A DNA stretch of 64,000 bases from Gymnopus androsaceus JB14 (GCA_009733575.1 ML769549.1:88811-152810); one strand, 5' to 3'. Positions 1-12,340 are shown, numbered from the stretch's first letter. Made by a program: numbers and translations. The notes: a model not told the origin generated them from the letters alone.

Positions 1-189
1 CTAACCCAGAATATCTTAAAACGGGTTCAGATAAATCGCTTTGACCACAACTGAAAAGAAGGTGTTTGAAAGCTAAGCAAACATTCACAACTGGAACAAT
101 ACTTAACATAGAGCTAGTTATGAATCTCTGAAGACCGTCTATAGATGTCCCACCTTGGTGATGTATTGGCGTATCGATAATATGTTGAA

Positions 190-1080
190 CCAACATATCC
201 GTTAACTCAGTAACCCGGCCCCGAATGCCTGTTCTCTCCACATCCGTCAGCTCTATCCCAAAATACACCTTCAAAGCCTCTTCACTTCAGATATACAAGA
301 GAACACGGTCTATTTTCTTGTTTCTCTCCACCTCCCCGTTCACGAACATCATCTTGCGGTATACCCCCTCCCTCTCAGTCCCATCTCCACCTCCATCTCT
401 CCGCAAAAACTTGACAACCCAAAGCGTAAAGAGCTGAGAGCTGTCTGGACTCGTTAATGTGTAGCAGTTCATAACCTCAAAATCCTGAGGCAAGACCTCT
501 AGTTCCGAAAAGCAGTAGTGGCTCTTCCAGGTTTGCGAGGAGAAATTGCGATACTGAGTTTTATTGAACCACTTTGGGAGGCGGGGGATTCGGAGGAGCC
601 ATCCTGGTGCGCTAATTGAGGAATGTGGTCGTGCACGAATCGGATTTCCTGTGTGTCAATATTCTGCTAGGAGAATCCATGGATGAAGGGCATCGGTTTG
701 GTTGGGCTGCCACCACCAAACGTTACGTCGACCGCGTGCTTGATACCATCCGGAAGTGTGATAATGTTGAGAATGTGCGTCCTGAATATCGGAAAAAGGC
801 TAGACCATCATCTAAGCCTGGCTCCAGTCGGATAGACGTCGAATCCCAAGTCCTGCAGGATATTGAGGTAAAACAAGAGTGAGGTTTCGTATGGATGGTA
901 GACTCCGAGAAGAGTGAGAAACTCGAGATTTTGGGGAGGAGGGGTAGTGCCACATTTTACTATGTAGTAATGGGCTGGGAAAGAGATATAGTCGAGGTAT
1001 TCATCGTTGGGAAGGCATGTAGGCGCAAAGTCATCTTCGAGAGAGGATGTATGAAGGAAAGAGTCTACTAGAATCAATCT
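190..1080 (-). pseudogene. Arylamine N-acetyltransferase (NAT) pseudogene
   Basis: Read on the minus strand, scattered frames match the NAT family, which moves acetyl groups from acetyl-CoA to arylamines and hydrazines with a Cys-His-Asp triad. The N-terminal part (about 1080-812) has an EYLDYISFPAH start and ends LGFDVYPTGARLR. An in-frame TGA follows, then HILNIITLPDG and AVDVTFGGGSPTKP in the same frame to a TAG near 668. After a frame change come YRNFSSQTWKSHYCF and LPQDFEVMN (about 560-470), and a further shift gives FGIELTDVERTGIRGRV (about 270-205). The stretch that normally carries the RGGYC catalytic cysteine, between PYETS and LNILQDLGF, is absent. Two stops, at least two frame changes and loss of the active-site segment mark this as a dead gene. 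Family assignment rests on remembered motifs. Confidence 0.75.
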
Positions 1081-1669
1081 TTCTCACAGGTTTGTGCAGA
1101 GTGCTAGTCATGCCGACAACGGACCATCATGGCATCGACCAGCTTGAAAGAATAGTTTAACTAAAAACGAGTGAAAAAACTAGCGTGAACATACCTGGGA
1201 TTCATAGATTTTATCTTTCCGGAAACGACCTTGACCAGTACAATTCAATCTATCTGTCTCTCTGACGAATTGATCAGATTGCTTCGAGCCGTGGCATATA
1301 GCAGGAGTCTGCAAAAACCATTGGAATATTTCTGGCTTGTCAGCCAATGAAAATTTGCTTCAGCAACGACAAGTTCATCAAAATCGATAGCACTTGCCAC
1401 CCTCGGCACTACAAAAATTGCTGGTTCTTTTCCTTTGCAGCGTCCCTGTGGTTCTAGATAGCGAATTCGAAAGACAAGTTCATTGTACAAGGGGTCAGTG
1501 TAAGAATAGAGCGGAATTACTGGTGACGCGCGCACGTGTTGGCTTTTTAGCGCTTGACGAGTCACGCGGATTCCGGAATCAGCTTTCGGTTCTCACTAGG
1601 CCTCACTATCAACTTCTCTGGAATTCCTATCAGCTACGTGTTTCTATGATCGCGAGTCGCGACTAGTCA
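1081..1669. other. Intergenic, no recognised gene
   Basis: Only a 106-codon open frame on the minus strand (1245-1565) stands out. It has no domain I recognise and no conserved features, so I do not call it a gene. It lies between the NAT remnant and the methyltransferase pair. Confidence 0.4.
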
Positions 1670-2858
1670 CTAATTATAGTCCCCGCTAGGTAAGGTGTCT
1701 GGCTTCTGTGCATAAGCGACAGTCCAACTCCATAAGCCTCCTCGTCCTGCCAATGCCCACTGATCCCATTCCTTCTCCATTCCTTTCAACACACTATCAA
1801 ACTCTTCCTCCGATTGGAACATCTTTGTGGCAAGGAAACCCTTTTTAGCAGCTTCAAGAAACGAAAAGACGATGGTTTGATGATCATAGTCACTGTCTGC
1901 ATCCCGCTTTCCGAGTCCCGCCCTTGGCGAAAGGCTGACAGTCTTCCTCTGTACGTTGACGAACCCTGCATTCGCAAGACGCTGGTCAATGATATACTGT
2001 AAATCATGGACGCTTCCCTTCATATTATGCAGGGAAACTAGCGAATTAACGATCCGAGTCATATTCGGACCACTGTGGTCGAGTTTGATCTCTGGGCCAC
2101 TCTCCAAGAGCTGAATCCACCCTCCCGGAGTCAATACTCGATATAACTCGAGTATAGCTGATCCCCATTGTTCGCGTTTTAACGCAGGTGTGAGTAGTCG
2201 TTGATTTATGAGTTTGAATTTATTGTCCCAGGATTTAGGAAGGTCAGTAACGGAGTAGGAGAAGAAGGAGATGTTTGGTGGATGTTGGCCGTGGATTGGG
2301 AAAAGGCGGGATTCAATATCAGTACCGGTCAAGGAGATGGTCGCGGGAAGGTCTTTTGCGAGGTCGATGAGCCATATGCCTGAAATATACGCAGTAGCTG
2401 ATCAGATTCAACGAAACCGGGAGACATCACTACAAACCAGTTCCTGTTCCACTCTCAAGAATCTCGTCTCCAGGAAGAAGGGTCAACGGAACGCAAATTA
2501 GCTTTCCATCGCACGCATTATTTGTGAGATAACGACTCTGTCGGTTGAGCCTGCAAGATAATATAAGGATCTCAAGTTATGGGTATAAGGGGATTCAAGA
2601 ACAAACATTTACCTAAATCGCTCGTCTTCGTCGGAAGGCAGGAAGTAGGTAGATACGACGCTGTCCTTTTCGGTGCGCTGTTGGGATTCCAAAGCCAATA
2701 TATCCGGTCTAGAAAAATGGGAGGTATAGCATAACGAGAAGATATTATATGACGGCACTTACTTCAATGAACCAGAAAGGAAAGGAATTGAAGAAATCAA
2801 TGTTCGACTGGGAGGGTTCTTCAAAGCCATCTATGTCAAAATTGTGGAGTTTGCCCAT
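1670..2858 (-). CDS. Class I SAM-dependent methyltransferase, copy 1
   Basis: Three exons join cleanly: 2708-2613, 2550-2438 and 2379-1670, with GT-AG introns between them. The joined protein has a PSDEDERFRLN segment, a SAM-binding motif I (EILESGTGTGIW), the post-motif acidic segment (LTGTDIESRLFP), motif II-like FKLINQRLL, and YRVLTPGGWIQL as motif III. It ends in WSWTVAYAQKP. This pattern is typical of the fungal LaeA-like/TAM-fold methyltransferases near secondary-metabolism or stress genes. The substrate is unknown. The 5' end is uncertain: a possible first exon starts at 2858, but its phase does not join well with the 2708 exon. A damaged paralogue lies directly upstream (3081-4122), so this is a tandem duplication. 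Confidence 0.75.
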
Positions 2859-3080
2859 TTCAGTTGTCCGTCTTCTTAAGTATCGTTGGACGCGGAAGGA
2901 ACAAAGTAATCCATATTTGATAAGAGCATTCTGCCTGTCGTAGGAAATATGATGAGTGGTTAGCGTCGCCAGTCTGTATGTCAACGTTTGAGTCGCAACA
3001 TTTCGGCGCGAGAAATTCGGAAGGTAAATGACAATATATAAAGTGCATTCTGTCGAACCAGCAATGTAATATGTATTGAT

Positions 3081-4122
3081 TCAGGAATCAACTTCCCGTT
3101 TCTGCGCGTAAGCAACAGTCCAATGCCACAGTCCTTCTGTCGAAGGCCACGCATCCCATTCTTTCTCCATTACCTCCAGCACCCTGTCAAACTGTTCCTC
3201 CGATTCGAGTCGGTGGGTATCGAGGAAACTCTGCTTTGGAGCTCCGAAGTGGCTAGCGGCAACAATCTTTGATTGTCCGTCCCATGTTTGTTCTTTACAT
3301 CTGATTCCGAGTCTACGCCGGCCTTGGTAGAGCGATAATCTGGATTCGCACATTGACGAATCCGGCATCGGCAAGAAACTGGTCGAGGACGTGATGTATG
3401 TCATGAATAAGCCAGGCTCTCGTGGAATATAGCTCGACCTGGGAATCGATAGTCTCCCCTAGGCAGACTCGTATACACTGAAGATCATCGATGTGTGTAT
3501 TAGAGGGAATCGACCAATCGTTTCATACTCGGCCGCTGCAGATTTTCATCTCTGGACCAGTCTCCAGTATCCACCCTCCCGGGACAAGGACTCGATAGAA
3601 TTCCTGTAAAGCCGATTTCTACTGCTCAGCTGTAAGTGCAGTGGATAGTAGTCGTTGATTATCAGCTTGAATTTGTTGTTCCAGGATTTGGGGAGGTCGG
3701 TGACAGAATGAGATAGGAAGGAGACGTTTGGTGGATGATGAACGGGTAAGAGACGAGGTTGGATGTCGACACCGTTCAAGGAGACGGTTGTAGGAAGATC
3801 TTTGGAGAGGTTTAAGGAGCTAGATACCTATGGGCACTGCGTTGATGATCATTGCAATGAATGAAGCAAACTATAAACCTGTTCCAGTGGCAGTCTCGAG
3901 AATTTCATCTCCAGGACGAATTGTCAATGGGACACATATTAGCTTCCCATTGAACAAGATCATGGTCATGAGAGCGTTCTGCCAGTCTAGTCTATGGAAC
4001 AAATAAAAATTGCAGGCAACGTTGAGCGACGATACCTACCGTTCTCTAGGAAGATAGAAACTACGGTCTTCCGAACCATTCTTAGTCTTGGGCTCAAGAA
4101 CTAAGGCTCTGCAGTCATTCAT
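3081..4122 (-). pseudogene. SAM-dependent methyltransferase, copy 2 (decayed)
   Basis: This is a tandem paralogue of the gene at 1670-2858. It has a clear first exon from ATG 4122 (MNDCRALVLEPKTK, then FYLPRER before a GTAGGT donor). A SAM-motif exon near 3990-3895 reads GKLICVPLT and GDEILETATGTG, and the segment at 3779-3660 reads LTDLPKSWNNKFKL in parallel with copy 1. Past that point the frame is lost: the YRVLVPGGW motif is found only after frame changes, and the C-terminal third (3404-3081) contains stops. The final ALDCC/AYAQKR-like end still aligns with copy 1. Several independent lesions favour a real pseudogene over a single sequencing error. Confidence 0.7.
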
Positions 4123-5077
4123 CTTCCTAGCTAGATGTGAGGTACTAGTGTGACTCGGATTCCTGAATTTCAGCTGATGCTCGCCGCTCCCGCCTCAAGT
4201 CAAATCTTGAATCTAGCGCGCCACTCAGATTGTTCGGAACAACGCAACCGAGCTAGGCTCGAATTACACTCAGCAAGCGAGCAGATACCAACTGCTGTGC
4301 AGTAGATCGGAGATAGTAGGCAGATGCGAAGATTTAGCTTGAGGTTCTTCTCTTAGTATAATAGTAAGTATCAGTGCCTGTATTAGCTTAAACACATTTC
4401 ACATTCATAATTTCATGTCCTCCCAGTTTCATTCTTTCGAGAGTTGTTCATCCAAGGAATGAAGGATGACAGCGGGATGAAAGGAGGTACCCATGTTGCC
4501 GGAATAGACGCCAAATAAACAAGCTCCTGTTTGTCGTCGATCTCGATTCCACTGCACCTCTCTCCAACATACTCTTGCTTATCGGAACCATACGTCGAGC
4601 ATTTTGGTACGGAAGAGTTTCCTAAATGCGGTAAAATTGCACCCCTTCTCCAGATATCAGGACCGCCAGACGATATTTCAATGCTTCCCGGAATAATGTG
4701 CTCCTCACGAATGCTTTATCGTGCGAGAATTTAGTATGGCAGATGTCGACTTTTCTGCTTTGCCCTGTGAGCATGAGATGCTTTGCCTTTGTTGTCGCCC
4801 ACGGATGCCCTTCCAACCATCTGGTGTCTGTCTGGTGTTCATATACTCGTGCTTTCCAAGCCGTATTTTGGGTGAAGGACTCGCTATATTTGCTGCATTA
4901 CTCACGAGATTCCCGATTTACTCATCCCTCGGATCGAAGTAATTCTTGCTCGTCTTCCTATCTCGTTACTTCGAATTCTCACAGTAAACTATTTAATGGC
5001 ACCATATGCAAGTATTAGACGCAAGGCTCGCATCTACTTCCAGCTGCTAGTCCACCAGCCGTACTACTTCTCTGACT
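4123..5077. other. Intergenic region upstream of the sedolisin gene
   Basis: About 950 bp with no recognised coding sequence. It holds the divergent upstream regions of methyltransferase copy 2 and of the S53 protease. Short open frames at 4531-5018 overlap each other on both strands and show no domain. Confidence 0.4.
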
Positions 5078-7924
5078 ATGCATTTTCCTTTGGCCTTCCT
5101 CGCCCTCGGACTTGGATACCTCACCTTTTGCATCTCAGCACCGTCATCGACTGTCCGCTCACATCATGTCGTACACGAGAAACGTGCTGTTGAGCCTATC
5201 GACTGGACTATCTCTCATCGACCCGAAAGGAACAAACGAATTCCATTGCGTATCGGCCTGACGCAAAATAACCTTGAAAACCTCGAGGATATGCTCATGG
5301 CCGTTTCACATCCGGATTCACCAGAATACGCAAAGCACTGGTCCCTACAGCAAGTCGTGGATACCTTCGCGCCGACTGAGGAAACTGTTGCTAAGGTCGT
5401 TGGGTGGCTCAAGGTCTCGGGCTTCTCTTCCGAGAAGATCAAGATGTCTGGCAACAAGGGATGGATCCAAGTGGATGCCACTATTGCAGAAGTCGAGGAG
5501 CTTTTGGATGCCGAGTACCACGTATACAAACACATGGAGACGGGAGAAGAACAACTTAGTGAGGAATACTATTGCATATGAACATAATGATTATGCTCAT
5601 GGTGTTATAGGCTGTCAAACGTACTCCGTACCCGCCCACATTCGGGAACACATTGACCTGATCAAACCTACCGTTCATTTCAACCACCGACCCTCTCCTA
5701 AGTCTGTTAACAAATTCAAGAGAGCCGGCGACCTTGGGAAACCTTCGTCCAGTACTGGTCCTAAAAAGAACCCGGTTTCGAAACCGGTTTCTTCCGGTTC
5801 AATTCCTCCCGCTTTGGCTGATTGCGATGAGATGATTACGCTTGATTGTTTAAAAGCCTTGTATTCGGTACCAGACTTCAAGCCTAAATCGAAGGACAAC
5901 ACTTACGGCATTGTCGAGTTCACTCCCCAGGTCAGTTAGTTTTTCAAGTACTAGGACGATAATGAACGATGGGTATCCTCAGGCCTTCTTAGCTGGTGAT
6001 TTAGACATGTTCTTCGAGTGAGTACTCTCTTCTCTACCATGCGGACACTAGAAGTTACGGGTATTACTTTACAGGGAGTTTGAGCCAAGTCTGGTTGGCG
6101 TTCGACCCGATATCGTTCTAATTGACGGTGGTAGGTTTATCTGGGATTCATTTACTAATTAGTATGCTAACTAACTCTTGTGACATGGCTAGCCGTCGTG
6201 CAAACTACGAATCAAAGCTTCGACTTCAACGGAGAAAGCGATCTTGACCTGGAATACGCAATGTCACTTGTGAATCCACAAAAGATTACACTACTCCAGA
6301 CAGGGGACCTTGTGGAAGGTAAAATTTTTATTTATTTATTTCACCTTTTCTTGAGGTTTATGTTCTTTACAGGTGCCGGGTTTGATAACTGGCTGGATGC
6401 TGTCGATGCGCCTTTCTGTACTTTCGAAGGTGGCGATGATGCTTCTCAGGTCTGTGTCGTTGTTTCCGTCTTGAATCTTCATTCATTCATCTGTGTTCGT
6501 TGTTTAGGATGGTATCTATCCCGATCCCCTTCCCGGAGGATTCAAAGGTCACGAATCTTGCGGAATCATTGCTCCGCCGTTTGTCGTCTCGACCTCGTAT
6601 GGTCAAGACGAAGCATCGGCAACGGCTTTCTACGCCATCCGTCAATGCAATGAATATGCAAAATTAGGGCTTCTCGGTTCAACCATCTTGTACTCAAGTG
6701 GTGATGACGGAGTAGCAGGGAACGGAGGACTGTGCTTAAACTCCACAGGTGGGACTTACCTCTCATTCCACCTCTGTGAACTTGCTTGATAGGAGCTTTC
6801 GATATGTAGGCCAAGCCGATGCAAACGGCACCAGGTTCAATCCTGATTTCCCGGTGAGTTCACACGCCAGTAATTCGTATGTATATTCCCCAAAGCTTAC
6901 CGTTGACTTAGGCTACATGTCCATTTATCACGGCTGCTGGAGCAACTCAGGTTAATCCGGGCTCTACAGTGTTTGAGCCCGAGGGCGCATCTGAACAAGT
7001 TATATTCTCTGGCGGAGGTTTCTCGAACATATTCTCGTCAGTCAATGCGAATGGATACATTCCACCACTAAATTTTGGCATTTAGGATGCCCAGTTATCA
7101 GAAAACTGCTGTGGAAACGTTCTTGAAAGACCACCCGCCTCCATACAACTCCTCTCAGTTCAACAACACTGGAACTGTACGTATTTCTCCCTAGAACAAC
7201 TGACTACTTACTCAAACCATCTCCAACAGTCTCGTGGCTTCCCAGACCTAGCAGCAAACGGGTAAATTGTGTTCAGTTGCCACCGCTTCCCATTGTACTA
7301 ATCCGATTTTCTTTCCTTTTACTAGTGCAAATTACGTTATTGGTTAGTTTCAGCTCTGAACCAAGGTTCTCATCGCTCATCTCATTATGCATACATAGCA
7401 ATTGACGGTGAATTCGAGTTGGTTTTCGGAACGTCTTGTTCCTCGCCCGTCACTGGGTCCTTTATCACGATGATCAACGACGCACGACTCGCAGCTGGAA
7501 AAAGGCCCGTTGGATTTATCAATCCTGCTGTAAGTGACCGATATTACTCGCTTTGACCGACCAATGCTCGGGTCTCATTGTCTTTACTTTAGATCTACTC
7601 TGAGCAGTTCAGGGATGCGTTTAATGATATCACTATGGGCGGAAATCAGGGTTGTGGTGCGTGCTCAGGACTTTCTTGATCCTTGGTAGCAACTCAAAGT
7701 TGCCTGTGCTTATAGGTACACCAGGCTTTACTGCGTAAGTGACATGAAACAGGATTTCAGCTCCTTAATGCTCACTGCATATTCAATTATAGCACCGAGG
7801 GCTGGGATCCTGTTACAGGTACGTATGCGACCTCGGCATCCTAACTGATCTTTGACAAAACTATCCAGGTGTTGGCACACCGAACGTTTCCAAGCTTCTC
7901 CCACTTTTCCTTTCTCTCCCTTAG
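5078..7924 (+). CDS. Secreted sedolisin (S53 family) tripeptidyl-peptidase-like protease
   Basis: This is an acid serine-carboxyl peptidase expected to be secreted or vacuolar. The first exon, from ATG 5078, encodes a signal peptide (MHFPLAFLALGLGYLTFCIS) and the pro-kumamolisin activation domain, through YSVPAHIREHIDLIKPTVHF (after an intron near 5560-5610). The catalytic region follows in many short exons: NGESDLDLEYA supplies the Glu and Asp of the triad, SSGDDGVAG carries the oxyanion Asp, and GTSCSSPVTGSF carries the nucleophile Ser. The C-terminal calcium site is FNDITMGGNQGCG and GWDPVTGVGTPN. The last exon starts at 7869 and ends with TAG at 7922-7924. At least ten introns of about 50 nt are needed. 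All catalytic residues are present and I see no lesion, so the gene looks functional. Confidence 0.9.
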
Positions 7925-8403
7925 GAGCACCTCTTCTAGCGAGGCCTTGGTTTTGGGCGAATTGTGTTCTGAATTACGAAGTAAAACAAGATTTGAGTTA
8001 CGAATTAAGTTGGGAGCGATTTGAGATATCTTAAGAGCTCAATGCCCTTCACAGTGAGAGTGAAGATAATCATGCTTGTTTACAACGCTTCGCAATAGAG
8101 TCCATTGTCTTCCTGAACCTTCATCTGATTTCGTTCCAACCTGCTTTCGTTTTATACTCTGGAACTTTCGGGACGAGCAGAATAAGCTACCGCTGCGCTA
8201 GTTTATGAAGTGATGGCAGAATAAAGAGCCTTTTCATCTAAGTTTGGCAGTGCGATCGATTCTGTTTATATTTACGCGAGCGTATAGTTTACCATAAGTA
8301 GTGTTACACTCAGTGACTACTTTAGAACATTAGAAAATTTATTGTTCCCATTCCCTCGACATTTTGAATTAGTGTAGTCTCATGAAAACGGATAGGTTGC
8401 TGT
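7925..8403. other. Intergenic, sedolisin 3' flank
   Basis: AT-rich spacer between the protease stop codon and the tRNA. No coding sequence or repeat is recognised. Confidence 0.4.
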
Positions 8404-8489
8404 GACCCCTTAGCTCAGTGGTAGAGCGTGTGATTCCAGTGAATTTTCTTGAATCCACAAGGTCGTCCGTTCAATCCGGGCAGGGGTCA
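8404..8489 (+). tRNA. tRNA-Trp: tRNA-Trp (anticodon CCA) with short intron
   Basis: The acceptor stem GACCCCT/AGGGGTC pairs perfectly and is followed by discriminator A. The D-arm is GCTC-AGTGGTA-GAGC and the T-arm is GTCCG-TTCAATC-CGGGC. The A box (TAGCTCAGTGG) and B box (GTTCAATCC) are present. The anticodon loop reads TTCCAG and then an intron of about 14 nt before the 3' half of the stem (CCACA). With TGTGA on the 5' side, four pairs form and the loop-closing position is an A-C mismatch. CCA at 34-36 with U33 gives tryptophan. An alternative alignment would read TCC (glycine), but an intron fits Trp better. Confidence 0.75.
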
Positions 8490-8493
8490 TTTT
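8490..8493 (+). terminator. RNA polymerase III terminator of tRNA-Trp
   Basis: A TTTT run starts right after the discriminator base. A second run of six T at 8514-8519 could act as a back-up stop. Confidence 0.7.
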
Positions 8494-8648
8494 GTCTTGT
8501 TAAGGCTTTGTTCTTTTTTGCAATGTGAGTCATGATAATTCTCGAATATGAAATGTCCCTCGCCTTACGGAAAAATGGCGTTAGGTTGCAAATCTCATAT
8601 CCATTTTCCTCGCAACGTATAAATTTTTGACCAAATTCCACTCCTAAG

Positions 8649-10425
8649 TTATATTATGATTCTCGTCCCATACGTTCCTTCCATGTCCGAATGAGCAAGT
8701 CCTAGCAGCAGCTCATCGCGTGATCGAGGTGACCTCTGAAGTCCCGCTGTGGGTGAATCATCCTGACGCCATAATCGAGTGAACCTGCCAGATGGTCGAG
8801 CCAACTCACCACATCGAATCCGCAATTTCAACCCCGAATCTACCAGTGCCTGCAGTCTTCGAGCTTCTTCTTCAGTGGGTTCGTCTTGTGGCTCTGGGAA
8901 GTAAATGTCACAGGATTGCAGCATTTTCATTTGAATGCGGCTTTCGAGGAAGGCAAGGAGAGCATTATATGTGATGCTCGAAGAAAAGTTATCTTTGAAG
9001 ATGATTCGGATATGCTGAAGACCGGGACATAGCCGAGTATGATTGGTTTCACCAGAAGCGGAACCGAGACAGGTAAGAACAGAGTTGTCCACAGTGTGTG
9101 ACTCGGAAAGAGAAGGTGGAATGCCCAGAAGTTCATCTCCCCTTGTCGTTCTGTTCACAATTTCCAAGAGGCTGAGGTTCGGAACAAGTGAAAGACACTG
9201 AAGCAGTGCGTTCGGCGTCAATGGCATGTCCAATGAAAGTGTTTCTAGTCCCTGCAGGGATACCAAGGCAGAGAATGGCACATCAGTGATATTTGCTCCT
9301 TGCCATGAGACATATAACGTCTTAAGGGATGGACAAACGATTGAGCGGAAAAAGTTGGGGAAGAATGTCTTCATCAGTAAAGGCTGATAGCTAAAGTGCA
9401 AGAATATGAGCCGGATTTCGCTTAGTGCCAGCAGGTTGACCACGGTAGTGCCAGCAGTGCTAGCATGGTCCCAGTAGGATATGTCGATGGAAAGTGTGAC
9501 TGATTGCAAGCGGCGAGTACGTCCTAAAATGTTCAGAATTTCACCTGGAGAGAAGCGAGCCAAGTCTGCTTGACGAGCGATTGGAGGGTGTAATGTGAGC
9601 TCAGTTAAATTCTCCCATCCCAGCTCCAGTCGCACATATGCTCTACCATGTTGAATGAAATTAATCATTGCAAGATTGTTCAAGATGGGCATCTGTCGAA
9701 CAAGGGAGGCAAATGGGAGATCCAGATCCCGCGAATTGGCCATTTTTGTGATTCGTACACAAAACATGCTTAGGAGGGGGAAATTATGCGACGATGTCTG
9801 TTCGAGGTGGTTGGCTATTTCGGAGAGTTTCGAGCCTGGGCCAGAGAAAGTCAGTTCCTGCACCCTGCTGTCAAATTTCAGCAAGGTTGTGGCCATGATC
9901 CTATCTCCATCAGAGGAATTTTCATTTTGAATCTGTCGCACCAGTGTTTCCAAACAGAGCGAAATGGAAAGTGGAAGGGATCCAGAACGTTCCAACCAAA
10001 TCGAGGAGCCTATGGTCCTTCTCTGGACAGCTTCCGGGCTCAATTTCGAAGGGATGAATATGTGCAATGACTTCCACAGCGTAGGAGTATTGATAGCAGT
10101 CTCTCTCCACTCCCGAGAAACTGATATCAAAAGCAGAGGTGCCTCCGTCAAGTCTCTGACTGCATACCGGTCCCCTGGAAGGCAAGAAATGAAGATTTCC
10201 GAAAGAGTCTCCGTAGGAAGACGGCATATGGGAGACAGATGAGACTCAATATATTTCTTCATAGAATGCCTTTTCGAGTTGTCCAGACTCCAGGGAGTCC
10301 TGTACACGAGCTACTTCCGATTTCAACTGGGTTGGGTACAGTTGAGGTTCGCCAAGAAGAGCTTCTAAATGTAGAAGATCTTTAGCAGACAAAAAGCAAG
10401 CGGTCGACTGAGCAAGATCCAACAG
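8649..10425 (-). CDS. F-box domain protein
   Basis: One long open frame of about 540 codons (to ATG 10262) carries an F-box-like motif near its N-terminus: ICRLPTETLSEIFISCL, then PLLLISVSREWRETAINTPT and LWKSLHI. Such proteins recruit substrates to SCF ubiquitin ligases, and basidiomycetes carry large families. The rest is leucine-rich in an LRR-like manner (LTELTLHPP, LKTLYVSW, LETLSLDMP) and probably forms the substrate-binding part. Upstream, 10425-10265 reads on in another frame as a helical, leucine-rich stretch (LLDLAQSTACFL, QLKSEVARVQDSL) that matches the usual coiled coil before the F-box. The frame change near 10260 is either a one-base indel or a missed short intron. The true start lies upstream of 10262. 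Confidence 0.75.
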
Positions 10426-10693
10426 AAATTATTGGTTTGCCGTCGACAAGTGGCAAGAAGCGGTCCCGTGGGCGTCTAATTGTGATAGCTTGTGATAGGC
10501 GCCATTCCAAGGCCGAATAGACTCACGGAGGAACAACAAGGGTGGCATGATTCTATGACGCTCAGTTAGGTCGTGAACGCGACAATTGACATACTTAGTA
10601 TTGACCCTCCTACACTGGAAATTCTATCACCAGGAGACATTTCTGGTCAAGTTTCACTCAAGAGACGTGCTTGTTCAGCGAACCAGTTTTTCT

Positions 10694-11229
10694 CAGTGTT
10701 CTCATTAAGCCCTAAGTCTTAACTTAACTTAAGACTTAATATACCCTTAAGCCTAACCCTTAGCTTGAATCAGTAAAAGTCCTAAGTCTTAATTAAGGGC
10801 GCTTAGCAAAATTCACGTGATAACTCAGTAGGCACAGGGGCGTCAAAATCTCTGAAAATCTTTACAGGCTGACTTTGGCTGACTTTGGAAAAATATAGAA
10901 TGAATAATACAAAAAAAAACTCTGAAAATTGGACAAAGAATCATTGCCACTTTCTGATTTTTTTTAGACATGATGCATGATTGAGAAATTGGTTGAAACA
11001 GCACATTATTTGGATGAGGCACCCAATAAAAGTGAGTTGGAGAGTTCCGGGGTAATTACATGGAGTAGTATAGATCTTTTGGTGGTACTGTAATGCCTGA
11101 AGTGGTAATTTTTTGTAATTTTTTGCGCCCTTAATTAACCCTTAAATAACACCCTTAAATTGCCCTTAATAAGGTTTAAGACCTTAGGATCAAAAAATTC
11201 CCTTAATAACCCCTTAGGTGAAAACACTG
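10694..11229. mobile_element. hAT-like MITE, copy 1
   Basis: A 536-bp non-coding element starts CAGTGTTCTCATTAAGCCC and ends (reverse complement) CAGTGTTTTCACCTAAGGGG. It is flanked by a perfect 8-bp direct repeat, GTTTTTCT, at 10686-10693 and 11230-11237. CAGNG termini with an 8-bp target duplication are the hallmark of the hAT superfamily. The subterminal DNA is packed with TTAAG/CTTAA motifs, probably transposase binding sites. There is no transposase ORF, so it is non-autonomous. A relative sits at 19619-20132. Confidence 0.85.
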
Positions 11230-11237
11230 GTTTTTCT

Positions 11238-12340
11238 TCATATTCATCTCGCACTGGGTATCAGCAGTGAACAAAAAGAGGCGACTGGACGAGCAGAGTG
11301 TACTCAAACAAGGCATTTCACTTAAGGTGCGCTTTCTCGTTTTTTCATCTCAGCTCATCGCGTTGACAAATGTAGAAGCTACCATTTTATGGCCTGGATT
11401 CCGCTGGCTCCTGCCATCACCACTTTTCTAGTGCTCTAGCTCACTATCGATGCTGACTACACTTTTACAGTTAGAGCTACCTTCCAGCCATGCTCAAGTT
11501 GATGCAATCGTCTTAATTTAGGGAGGGATATAATTCTATCATGATTATTATGTTCATCGATCTTCTATTTCTCATGTTCCGAACCCGGTCATTGGCGACG
11601 TTACGACTTTCCTTTTTGTATCAGTTCTGTGGATATCCATTAATCCGCGATTTCAGGCTTAAGGCTTACCATCATCTTGTTCTAGTTTTCAGGTATCAGC
11701 TGAGTGCGTTGATGAAATTCACTCATAGTCTTCGCTGCTGTCTTGTCCTTGGCCTGCCCCGATATCTTCACCGAGCTCTTCAACACCAGTGTTAGTAGTG
11801 GTTTGTAATGGCAGAAACGGCGGGCGACAATGAATCTGACTTGGAGGAACGAGTGAGAGTTAATGTGCTTCTTTCTACTGTATGTCAAAGTTGTATTTCA
11901 CTGTTCCGCTCTTTCGGTACTGAGGAGCCCAGACTTTAGTCACTTCTGAGCTGAGCTTAGGGTTTTGGTATCAGTTGATTTTTGGCACTTAATAGAGAGT
12001 GATAATCGACTAGAAGGATGATCTATCAAGTCCTTCTTTCATATCGCGGTAATACCACAGCTAGTGCTCCGCTCGATTAACTGTTCATTCACGCGGCGTT
12101 CCATTATTGACTGAGCTTTCTGACGAAAAGGCCTTATTGTTTCAGTATCAAAAGTTAATCTTTAGCCGGGAGTCACCGATATCATGCAATGTAATTCACT
12201 GAATTTCTTCTCGTTGACGTTAAACAGAATAAGATAATTCGTCCGGCCATTTGTGTCGCCACCTTGCACCCGCAGTCGTGATCATGACTCTGCTCCATGA
12301 GGCAATCATGAACCTGAACTAAACCCAACTATCAACAGTC
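11238..12340. other. Intergenic, nothing recognised
   Basis: About 1.1 kb between the MITE and the first xanthine dioxygenase. Short overlapping frames on both strands (for example 11541-11795) have no domain features. Confidence 0.4.

Noticed and set aside
11541..12300. Short frames between the MITE and xanthine dioxygenase
   Set aside because: Overlapping frames on both strands without domains, hydrophobic patterns or exon structure.
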